Of a stretch of DNA of 17,988 nt, positions 5,281-11,709 are shown one piece after another. How positions within the stretch are numbered: the stretch's first letter is position 1; every line of letters starts with the position of its first letter. The notes under the pieces were generated by a model. It searched no databases, was not told where the DNA came from, and saw only the letters and a program-made list of their open reading frames with translations. The stretch is from Verrucomicrobiota bacterium (GTDB taxonomy: Bacteria > Verrucomicrobiota > Verrucomicrobiia > Chthoniobacterales > UBA10450), in NCBI GenBank assembly GCA_003218785.1, contig QHOM01000034.1, positions 1 through 17,988 of the forward strand. The letters run 5' to 3'. Both the position numbers and the translations under genes were made by a program.

Positions 5281-5362
5281 AACCACGAATGGACGCGAAT
5301 TCACACGAATAATTAGAGGAATTCCTTTTTGAATTAGTGTTCATTAGTGTTGATTCGTGGTT
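5281..5362. repeat. Palindromic repeat built from CACGAAT-type words
   Basis: The left arm (5281-5316) reiterates CACGAAT/GCGAATT/CACGAAT. The right arm (5331-5362) reiterates ATTAGTGT/ATTAGTGT/GATTCGTGG. The two are imperfectly complementary over their whole length. A perfect 10-base palindrome, AGGAATTCCT (5317-5326), lies in the centre. It fills the gap between two minus-strand genes. Confidence 0.8.
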
Positions 5363-5375
5363 GCATGCTGTCCGC

Positions 5376-5711
5376 TCAGCGCGGGCCTGAATCGGAGAGG
5401 AGCTGTCGCTTGGCTTCGAGCCAATCTGAATCTGCGTCGCCCGGCAGCGCAAATCTGCGGCGGCGTTCGGAAATAAAGTAGGCGCGGAGGCGGATTTCCT
5501 CATCGGACGGTCCCGCCATGGTTCCTGCTTCAGGAGGCATCGAGACTTTGCGCGAAGCCGGGCTCTTCTTGCGAGCGGGTCCGGAGGCTCTTCGCGTAGT
5601 CGATGTCCGGCGCACCGTCGGCGTTTTTCTGATTTTCATTCCGGCAGGTGACGCGCCGGCTTCCGGTGGCGCCTGATTTTTACTTTGGAAAATTTTGTTC
5701 TTTTTCGGCAC
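5376..5711 (-). CDS. DUF2934 family protein
   Basis: This protein has up to 111 residues. Its C-terminal part, DEEIRLRAYFISERRRRFAL followed by PGDADSDWLEAKRQLL (residues about 70-105), matches the DUF2934 pattern (E-x-I-R-x-R-A-Y then G-x-x-x-x-D-W-x-x-A-E), a short helix-hairpin domain of unknown function. The N-terminal 65 residues are a low-complexity, Lys/Arg/Pro/Ser-rich tail that may bind nucleic acid. The start shown is a GTG at 5711; an ATG at 5639 would give an 87-residue protein that keeps the domain, and I cannot decide between them. It reads in the same direction as the small gene at 5029-5274, across a repeat. Confidence 0.72.
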   Translation of the reverse strand: MPKKNKIFQSKNQAPPEAGASPAGMKIRKTPTVRRTSTTRRASGPARKKSPASRKVSMPPEAGTMAGPSDEEIRLRAYFISERRRRFALPGDADSDWLEAKRQLLSDSGPR

Positions 5712-5819
5712 AGATTGATGGTGTTGATGATTTCATTTTCGTTTACCGCGCATCCGACGATCCGCAAGCAGTTTCTCGCCTGCGTTTGGTGGAATCAGAA
5801 ATCACCATAACTTGTTCTT

Positions 5820-6233
5820 ATGAAACATTTCGTTTTCCGCTGGTTTGTAACGACATTTGCGGTGTTTGTGGCCGCGCCGATTGTCGGGATCAATTACGGC
5901 GATCGCCTCGGCTGTCTGCTGGCGGCGTCGCTTCTGCTCGGCATCGTGAACGCTTTTATTCGTCCTATTCTGCTGTTATTGAGTCTGCCGTTGATTCTCC
6001 TTACGCTGGGCGTGTTCATTTTGATCATCAATGCGCTGATGTTGAAATTCGTTGGCGAGATCGTGCCATGTTTTCAAGTTCCTGGTTTCTGGAGGGCATT
6101 TTGGGGCGCGATTATAATTTCCATCGTGAGCTGGTTGCTCAGTGCATTTTTCCGTGGAAGCGACGGACGTGTCCACGTGCTCACGCATCATACCCAGATC
6201 CGGCGTGTCCGAGGTCGGGTGATTGAGAAATGA
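5820..6233 (+). CDS. Phage-holin-4-like (PF04020/YvlD-type) membrane protein
   Basis: This 137-residue integral membrane protein has four hydrophobic helices (about residues 8-24, 29-46, 50-80 with a break near 60, and 104-127). The segment GIVNAFIRPILLLLSLPLIL followed by TLGVFILIINALML is typical of PF04020, the 'phage holin family 4' or YvlD group. These chromosomal proteins are widespread and are not true phage holins; a role in envelope stress is suspected in Bacillus but not established here. The last codons, RGRVIEK, run straight into an intergenic repeat, which contributes the TGA stop. The Shine-Dalgarno is weak. A longer frame in another register (5648-6226) lacks these family features and is not used. 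Confidence 0.85.
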   Translation: MKHFVFRWFVTTFAVFVAAPIVGINYGDRLGCLLAASLLLGIVNAFIRPILLLLSLPLILLTLGVFILIINALMLKFVGEIVPCFQVPGFWRAFWGAIIISIVSWLLSAFFRGSDGRVHVLTHHTQIRRVRGRVIEK

Positions 6234-6384
6234 CGAAGCACGAATGACGAAGCACGAATGCCGAAGCACGAAGGAATGACGAAATCCGAATGCCGAAACA
6301 GTAGCGATTTTTGACATTAATGGGTCATTCGATCATTCGAGCTTTGTCATTATTTCGTCATTCGTCATTAGACATTCGTCATTT
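6228..6384. repeat. Palindromic repeat built from CGAATGACGAAGCA-type words
   Basis: The left arm (6228 to about 6299) reiterates GAATGACGAAGCAC / GAATGCCGAAGCAC / GAATGACGAAATCC. The right arm (6323-6384) reiterates the complementary words GGTCATTC, GTCATTATTTC, GTCATTCGTCATT. The holin-like gene's stop codon lies inside the left arm. It is not a CRISPR: the words are degenerate and there are no spacers. Confidence 0.85.
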
Positions 6385-6451
6385 TCCTATCACCGAGTGA
6401 GGTTCAAGAATCGCGAGAGACGCGACGTTCATGCGAATCGTGAAGCCGGTT

Positions 6452-7057
6452 TTACGCAAGATACTTGCTTAGCCGCGAGCGCAGTTCGGTTCGCGCGCGA
6501 AACAGAACGCTTTTTACAGCGGGAACGGAGAGATCGAGGACCTCAGCAATTTGCTCGTAACTAAGCTGCTCATATCTCCGCAGCACCAGCGCCATACGTT
6601 GACTCTCCGGAAGCTGCATGATCGCCTCCTCAATGGTTTGCTGCAGCTCCGCTTCCAGAAGTGACGCGTCTCGAGCCGGGTTCGTCTCATCCTTTAAAGG
6701 GGGATGATCCTCCCCACCTGGCTCGGATTGAAGCGGAACGTGCCCACGACGTTTGGAACGGCGCATTTCGTTGAACACCAGATTGCGAGTAATTTTCAGC
6801 AACCAGGTGGTGAATTTGGCGCGCGGGACATATCGACGAGCGCTTTTCCAGACCCGAATAAAGACCTGCTGCGCGATATCTTCCACGTCCGAGTTGCTCC
6901 CGAGCATGCGCGCCACCGTGCCGGTGACGAGACTTTGGTGCCGTTCAACAAGGTTCTCGAATGCACTCGTATCGCCCCGACCGACCAGCCGCATGAGTCG
7001 CACGTCCTCAGCGTCTTCTTCCGATCTCCCTGGATTTCCTGGATCGTTGCCACCCAT
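6452..7057 (-). CDS. ECF-type RNA polymerase sigma-70 factor
   Basis: This 201-residue alternative sigma factor has only regions 2 and 4. Region 2 (about residues 30-100) contains AFENLVERHQ, the VEDIAQQVFIRVWKSARRY core-binding helix and TWLLKITRNLVFNEMRR, which contacts the -10 element. Region 4 (about 145-197) contains LPESQRMALVLRRYEQLSYE and the helix-turn-helix IAEVLDLSVPAVKSVLFRAR for the -35 element. The linker is polar and acidic. No anti-sigma gene is adjacent on the visible 3' side: the next feature there is a repeat, then an opposing gene. Regulation is therefore unclear. The start lies 155 bases from the divergent mqnE, and the spacer contains a perfect inverted repeat. Confidence 0.92.
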   Translation of the reverse strand: MGGNDPGNPGRSEEDAEDVRLMRLVGRGDTSAFENLVERHQSLVTGTVARMLGSNSDVEDIAQQVFIRVWKSARRYVPRAKFTTWLLKITRNLVFNEMRRSKRRGHVPLQSEPGGEDHPPLKDETNPARDASLLEAELQQTIEEAIMQLPESQRMALVLRRYEQLSYEQIAEVLDLSVPAVKSVLFRARTELRSRLSKYLA

Positions 7058-7105
7058 CGGTCACTTAGACGTGTACACGGCCGCAATTTGCTAACAATCT
7101 GGCGA

Positions 7106-7132
7106 GTGACAAAGATCTGCTCCCTTTGTCAC
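7106..7132. promoter_or_regulatory. Perfect 9-9-9 inverted repeat between sigma gene and mqnE
   Basis: GTGACAAAG (7106-7114) and CTTTGTCAC (7124-7132) are exactly complementary around a 9-base spacer. It lies upstream of both divergent genes. The two-fold symmetry and near one-turn half-site spacing suit a dimeric regulator's operator. A hairpin or terminator is less likely because no gene ends here. Confidence 0.55.
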
Positions 7133-7212
7133 ATTCGTCGCCATGGTTTTTGTTGCAAGCCGGAAGCGCTCTGTGCATGCTTGGGTGGCGAGGGCATTGC
7201 CCGGGCCTGTGG

Positions 7213-8361
7213 ATGAATTACCTGCTTATTCCAAAAGAACTTAAGCCGATTGCTGAAAAAGTTGAGGCGCAGCGGCGGATTTCAGAGGCTGACGCTCTTG
7301 CTCTCTATCGTTCAAACGATCTTAACGCGCTTGGGATGATCGCCAACGTCGTGCGCGAGCGAAAGAACGGCAACTACGCGACCTACATTCATAATCGTTA
7401 CATCAATTATTCCAACATTTGCATCCTCTCCTGCCAGTTCTGTGCTTTCGCCGCCAAGAAGCGCGATGCACACGCCTTTGAATACGCGATTGACGAAATT
7501 ATCCGCGTGGTGAGAGATGCGCTCGGCCTTGGAATCACGGAGGTCCACATGGTCGGCGGGCTCCATCCGACCTTGAAAAAAGATTGGTATCTCCAGCTTT
7601 TGTGTGAACTGCGCGCTCTCGATCCCGATCTTCACATCAAAGCTTTTACTGCCATCGAGGTGCGTCATTTGGCTCAACGGATCTTCCGCGTGCCGATCTG
7701 CGACACACTTGAAATTTTACGTGAAGCCGGGCTCGGCTCTATTACCGGCGGCGGCGCGGAAATTTTCGACCCGGTCGTGCGCGACACAATTTGCCGCGGC
7801 AAAGAAACCGCCCCCGAGTGGCTCGACGTTCATCGCACCTGGCACCATATGGGGGGGCGAAGCACGTGCACCATGCTCTACGGACACATCGAGACGCTCG
7901 CCCATCGCGTCGATCATTTGCGCCAACTCCGAGAATTACAGGATGAGACAGGCGGATTTACCGGGTTTATTCCGTTTGCCTTCGAGCCACAGACCACTGT
8001 CCTTGCCCACATAAAACGTGCTTCCGCATTTGAACAACTCCGTAATCTCGCAGTGAGCCGCATTTATCTCGATAACATCGAACATCTCACCGCTTACTGG
8101 GTCAGCCTTGGTCTGCCACTGGCGCAGGTGTCGCTCAACTACGGTGTGGATGATCTGCACGGCACAATTTTGGAGGAAAAGATCTTTCACATGGCCGGGG
8201 CGACTACTCCGCAACAACAAAGTGTGGCGGCACTCGAGCACACCATCCGAGAAGCTGGCCGCGAGCCGGTCCAGCGCGACAGTTACTATCGCCATATCTC
8301 TGCCCGCCCAACGGCCGCGACGCGCACGATCCCGGCTCCAGTGGAGCCCGCCTGTGCCTGA
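7213..8361 (+). CDS. mqnE: Aminofutalosine synthase MqnE (radical SAM)
   Basis: This 382-residue enzyme carries out the second step of the futalosine menaquinone pathway, adding the SAM-derived adenosyl radical to the enolpyruvyl ether made by MqnA to give aminofutalosine. The radical SAM cluster motif C-x3-C-x2-C is C70, C74 and C77 (NICILSCQFCAF). The segments EVHMVGGLHP, GLGSITGGGAEIFDP, STCTMLYGHIE and GVDDLHGTILEEKIFHMAGA distinguish MqnE from its paralogue MqnC. I chose the ATG at 7213 (MNYLLIPKEL) because the frame upstream to 7126 crosses the inverted repeat and has no family similarity. mqnA follows in the same direction about 96 bases later, so they probably form one unit. The last 20 or so residues, rich in Ala, Thr and Pro, look unconserved. 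Confidence 0.95.
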   Translation: MNYLLIPKELKPIAEKVEAQRRISEADALALYRSNDLNALGMIANVVRERKNGNYATYIHNRYINYSNICILSCQFCAFAAKKRDAHAFEYAIDEIIRVVRDALGLGITEVHMVGGLHPTLKKDWYLQLLCELRALDPDLHIKAFTAIEVRHLAQRIFRVPICDTLEILREAGLGSITGGGAEIFDPVVRDTICRGKETAPEWLDVHRTWHHMGGRSTCTMLYGHIETLAHRVDHLRQLRELQDETGGFTGFIPFAFEPQTTVLAHIKRASAFEQLRNLAVSRIYLDNIEHLTAYWVSLGLPLAQVSLNYGVDDLHGTILEEKIFHMAGATTPQQQSVAALEHTIREAGREPVQRDSYYRHISARPTAATRTIPAPVEPACA

Positions 8362-8370
8362 GCGCGAAAT

Positions 8371-8456
8371 GTGAATAGTGGATAAGTGAGTAGTGAATTG
8401 TCTTGCTGTGACAGCAGGGCACCGATTCCATTCACGATTCACTGATCACTATTCAC
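8371..8456. repeat. Palindromic repeat built from GTGAATAGTG-type words
   Basis: The left arm (8371-8400) reads as GTGAATAGTG-GATAAGTGAG-TAGTGAATTG. The right arm (about 8429-8456) reads as CATTCACGATTCACTGATCACTATTCAC, split here into words CATTCAC, GATTCACT, GATCACT and ATTCAC. The centre holds a perfect inverted pair TGCTGT-G-ACAGCA (8404-8416). The TTG start of mqnA begins 2 bases after its right edge. Confidence 0.85.
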
Positions 8457-8457
8457 T

Positions 8458-9249
8458 TTGAAATCGGCACGGATCGGCTGCGTCAAATATCTCAACGCCC
8501 GTCCGCTCATTCGAGGATGGGCAGGCGACGTTGACTTCGATCATCCATCGGCGCTCTGCAATAGACTTGCCGCTGGCGAACTCGATCTTGCCCTTGTCTC
8601 CAGTTTCGAATTTCTGCGCAATCCGACTTATCGAATCGTTGATGATATTTCGATCGCGTCGGCTGGGCCGGTTTACAGCGTTGTCGTCGCGCATCGCGGA
8701 GAGATTTCCGGGATCGACGAAATTGAGATCGATCCGGCTTCGAAAACTTCTGGCAATCTGTTGCGATGTTTGGTTGCGGAGTTGAATCTGGCTCCGCGTC
8801 TCAACGGCACAATGGCATCTGTGATCGGCGTCCGGCACGCGAGATTATTGATCGGCGATCAAGCCATCCGCTTCCGGCAAAGACATGTCGGGGAATTTGA
8901 TTTCTGGGACCTCGGCGAACAATGGAACAAGCTTGTTGGCCTTCCATTTGTTTACGCGCTCTGGTTGATCCGACCTGAAGTTCGCCACTTCGAGCGCCTT
9001 GCGAACCGCTTGCGCGAAATACGCGATGAAAATTTGGCCAACATCGACGGATTGATCGCCGAGGAAAAAGATTTTAATCACGATTTTTGCCGCCGCTATT
9101 ACCGCGAAAACTTGCGCTTTAGCTTTGGAGAAACGGAAAAGGCAGGTTTGCGTGAATTTAGCAAACGTTGCTGGGATCAGCGTCTTCTGCCGCAGGAGCA
9201 GTTGAGAGCTGGAGCCAGGGATTCGGATCTTTCGCTTCGCTGCGTATGA
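8458..9249 (+). CDS. mqnA: Chorismate dehydratase MqnA
   Basis: This 263-residue enzyme removes water from chorismate to form 3-[(1-carboxyvinyl)oxy]benzoate, the first committed step of the futalosine route. Family features are the N-terminal IGCVKYLNARPLIRG (residues about 6-20), HPSALCNRLAAGELDLALVS (about 30-49), the substrate-site region SASAGPVYSV-like ISIASAGPVYSVVV, the SKTSGNLLR segment and LVGLPFVYALWL. The fold is that of a periplasmic-binding-protein-like two-domain protein. The start is a TTG at 8458, directly abutting the upstream repeat; no ATG lies in frame before the conserved region. The last 14 or so residues (ARDSDLSLRCV) look unconserved and are encoded by a sequence with a repeat-like TTTCGCTTCGCT core. 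It forms a unit with mqnE; mqnB, mqnC and mqnD are not in the window. Confidence 0.93.
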   Translation: MKSARIGCVKYLNARPLIRGWAGDVDFDHPSALCNRLAAGELDLALVSSFEFLRNPTYRIVDDISIASAGPVYSVVVAHRGEISGIDEIEIDPASKTSGNLLRCLVAELNLAPRLNGTMASVIGVRHARLLIGDQAIRFRQRHVGEFDFWDLGEQWNKLVGLPFVYALWLIRPEVRHFERLANRLREIRDENLANIDGLIAEEKDFNHDFCRRYYRENLRFSFGETEKAGLREFSKRCWDQRLLPQEQLRAGARDSDLSLRCV

Positions 9250-9320
9250 AGCGCGGCAGCGAGTTGCGGATCAGCCAGAATGAGTTGACCGTCTTCGTGG
9301 CGGTTGAGATCACTGCGAAC

Positions 9321-9821
9321 TCAACTCTTCGTCCCGCCCAGGTCGAGGTCGAGCTCGTTGAGTCGCCAGCGCAGCCACTCGAAACGGAATCGGAGTTCAA
9401 TTCCCTCTCGATCGACTACAAACGTCCGCGGGCCTGTGAAGAATGCGTATTTTACTTTTGGCCAGTGTACAGCCTTGCTGGTGGGGAACTGCTGCGGAGT
9501 CCGGAGGTCTTTCAGCGCCCCTGGATTGGTTATCAGCACCGCGAGACCGTCTGGAGTGGCATACGCATCAACAACGGCGTCGATCAGCGTCGGGCCGAGT
9601 TTGCTCCATCGCTTGTGACTGGTCGTTGCACGAGCGAAGCGCGCGACAAGCTGCTTCTTCAGCGACCCTCGAATAGCGCGAAAATCCACGCGCGCACTTA
9701 GTGCTGCGCTATCGCTAGCCCGAAGCGCAACCGTAAATCGCCAGAATGAAAAGTACGGCGACACGCCATAAAGTAGCAGAAGAACAACGCAAACGAGCGC
9801 CAACCAGCGGACGAGTCTCAT
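9321..9821 (-). CDS. DUF2939 family membrane-anchored protein
   Basis: This 166-residue protein has one N-terminal hydrophobic helix, LVRWLALVCVVLLLLYGVSP (about residues 3-22). This is followed by SFWRFTVALRASDSAALSAR and VDFRAIRGSLKKQL. The pattern of a transmembrane anchor, then a Y-x-x-W/F-x-x-A-L-x-x-x-D-x-x-A-L-x-x-x-V-D-F-x-x-x-R-x-x-L-K-x-Q-L block, is that of DUF2939, a family of unknown function likely exposed to the periplasm. The frame stays open upstream to 10223, but the ATG at 9821 starts exactly at the anchor and the upstream part overlaps the divergent recJ. It converges on mqnA with 71 bases between their ends. Confidence 0.82.
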   Translation of the reverse strand: MRLVRWLALVCVVLLLLYGVSPYFSFWRFTVALRASDSAALSARVDFRAIRGSLKKQLVARFARATTSHKRWSKLGPTLIDAVVDAYATPDGLAVLITNPGALKDLRTPQQFPTSKAVHWPKVKYAFFTGPRTFVVDREGIELRFRFEWLRWRLNELDLDLGGTKS

Positions 9822-9948
9822 TTTAGAACTCCGATTCTTGCGTGCTCTTTGCATCGAAACGGCTGTTTGTCGAGTCGAGCGTGATTGCGATTCAGACGGA
9901 AGGGTCCGCCGCATCTTGTCAGGAAGTTCTCCGCGAATAAAGTGATCG

Positions 9949-11709
9949 GTGCAAAGCCGCGTAGGGGACGAGCGAGTCGGTGGAAAGCCGCCTGGAAGCT
10001 TTACGCGGCAAAGCCGATGGATTATTGCGCCGCCCGAGGAGCTGAATAGCGGGCCGATTTCGTGGACGGAAATCTGCGGATCGCCGTGCATAGCACGGCT
10101 GCTGATGCGCAAAGGTTTCGCGAGCTCGGAGGAAGTACAAGCATACTTGCGACCGCGTCTCAGCACATTGAGCGATCCCTTCTTGCTCCCAAATATGCAA
10201 ACTGCGGTCGAACGGGTCCTCATTGCATTGAGCCGGAAGGAGCGCGTCGTCCTTTTCGGAGATTACGATGTCGATGGCGTGACTTCACTCGCGTTGCTTG
10301 CGGAAATGTTGCGCGCGTACGGTGTCGAGCCGCAACTATTCCTGCCTCTGCGGATGGAGGAAGGCTACGGGCTAAGCCCTGAAAGTCTCGAGCGCTGTCT
10401 GGGGGAACATCATCCGCAGCTTTTGATAGCGGTCGATTGTGGGACGTCGTCTGTCGCCGAGATTGCCGATCTTAAGCGGCGCGGCGTGGATGTGATTGTG
10501 CTCGATCACCACGAACCAAAATCGGAACTGCCCGATTGCCTCGCGATCGTAAATCCGAAAATCGATCCCGAGTCGCCGTTCCATTATCTGTGCAGTGTTG
10601 GAATCGTCTTTAAACTTTGTCATGCATTGTTGAAAACGAAGTCGTTGCCCGATTTGGATCTCAAATCGAAACTTGATCTGGTGGCGTTAGGCACGGTTGC
10701 CGATATCGTTCCGTTGCGAGGCGAGAACCGGACTTTTGTCCAGCGTGGCGCGGTTGAAATTGCGAGATCGACAAGGCCCGGATTGAAAAAATTGATCGAG
10801 GTAAGCGGGGTGCGGCCGCCGATTTTAACGGAGCATATCGGCTTTCGCCTTGGTCCTCGACTTAATGCATCCGGGCGACTGAGCAACGCACAAAGGTCGT
10901 TGCACCTTCTGCTAACCCAGGACGAAGCCGAGGCGGCGTCGTTGGCCGAGTTGCTTGACAAACAGAACCGTGAGCGACAGGAAGTCGAAAAAGAAATCTT
11001 CCTCGCTGCGGACGAGCGAATCGCCCGCGAGTTCGATCCTGCGCGCGATCCGGCAATCATCGTTGGCGCACGTGGCTGGCATCCGGGCGTGCTGGGAATT
11101 GTCGCCTCGCGAATTTCGCGCAAATATCATCGTCCGGCGATTGTGATCGGGATCGAAGAAAATGGTATTGGAAAAGGAAGCGGCCGCAGCATAGAAGGCC
11201 TGAATTTGGTTGAAGCGTTGAACCGTTGCAGCGGCAGTCTGCAAAAGTACGGCGGGCACGAGATGGCGGCGGGCCTTACGATTCTTGAAAAAGATGTCGC
11301 TGTTTTCTCGGAGGCGTTTCGTTGCGCGGCACGTGAACTTTTGTCGGATGAAGATCTGCGGCCTTATTTGCGCCTTGATCACGAACTGACGTTTTCCGAT
11401 CTCAATGGCGATTTTCTGTACTGGCACGAGATGCTCCGGCCGTTCGGAAATGGGAATCCCGCGCCGCTTTTTTTCGCGCGCGAAGTGGAGTCGGTCGCGC
11501 CGCCGCAGGAGGTAAAGGAGAAGCATCTTATTTTGCGCCTGCGCCAGGGCAATTATCATCGGCGCGCCGTTTTCTTCGATTCGGTAAACGCTTCGCTGCC
11601 GCGTCCGCCGTGGGATATCGCCTTTCGGATTCGAGCGGATGAATACGAAGGCGAAACGCGGTTGGACATGCAGATTCGGGCGGTTCGAACGGCCGTAGCG
11701 ATCGACTGA
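9949..11709 (+). CDS. recJ: Single-stranded-DNA-specific exonuclease RecJ
   Basis: This 586-residue 5'-3' exonuclease acts on single-stranded DNA in recombination, mismatch and base-excision repair. The DHH-domain motifs are present: VVLFGDYDVDGVTSLALL (DYDVDG at residues 105-110), AVDCGTSS (about 161-168) and VIVLDHHEPK (D186, H187, H188), all metal ligands. The DHHA1 domain has GWHPGVLGIVASRIS (376-390) and KYGGHEMAAGL (433-443). A C-terminal OB-type domain follows. The start used is a GTG at 9949; the first 23 residues are not typical, and RecJ homologues usually begin near the RWIIAPP at residues 23-29, but no better start codon lies there. The TGA stop overlaps the ATG of recG by one base, so the two are translationally coupled. 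Confidence 0.95.
   Translation: MQSRVGDERVGGKPPGSFTRQSRWIIAPPEELNSGPISWTEICGSPCIARLLMRKGFASSEEVQAYLRPRLSTLSDPFLLPNMQTAVERVLIALSRKERVVLFGDYDVDGVTSLALLAEMLRAYGVEPQLFLPLRMEEGYGLSPESLERCLGEHHPQLLIAVDCGTSSVAEIADLKRRGVDVIVLDHHEPKSELPDCLAIVNPKIDPESPFHYLCSVGIVFKLCHALLKTKSLPDLDLKSKLDLVALGTVADIVPLRGENRTFVQRGAVEIARSTRPGLKKLIEVSGVRPPILTEHIGFRLGPRLNASGRLSNAQRSLHLLLTQDEAEAASLAELLDKQNRERQEVEKEIFLAADERIAREFDPARDPAIIVGARGWHPGVLGIVASRISRKYHRPAIVIGIEENGIGKGSGRSIEGLNLVEALNRCSGSLQKYGGHEMAAGLTILEKDVAVFSEAFRCAARELLSDEDLRPYLRLDHELTFSDLNGDFLYWHEMLRPFGNGNPAPLFFAREVESVAPPQEVKEKHLILRLRQGNYHRRAVFFDSVNASLPRPPWDIAFRIRADEYEGETRLDMQIRAVRTAVAID

Noticed and set aside
5648..6226. Plus-strand 192-codon frame overlapping the holin-like gene
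   Set aside because: The other frame (5820-6233) encodes four clear membrane helices with PF04020-type sequence; this one has none.
6228..6300. Possible CRISPR or simple tandem array of CGAATGACGAAGCA words
   Set aside because: The units are short and degenerate, there are no unique spacers of constant length, and a complementary arm follows, so it is a palindromic repeat.
9822..10223. Longer N-terminus of the DUF2939 protein, up to 10223
   Set aside because: The added part overlaps the start of recJ on the other strand and is Arg/Ser-rich without homology; the ATG at 9821 starts right at the membrane anchor.
10912..11559. Minus-strand 215-codon frame inside recJ
   Set aside because: It is antisense to a complete exonuclease gene whose DHHA1 motifs are intact, and it has no domain of its own.
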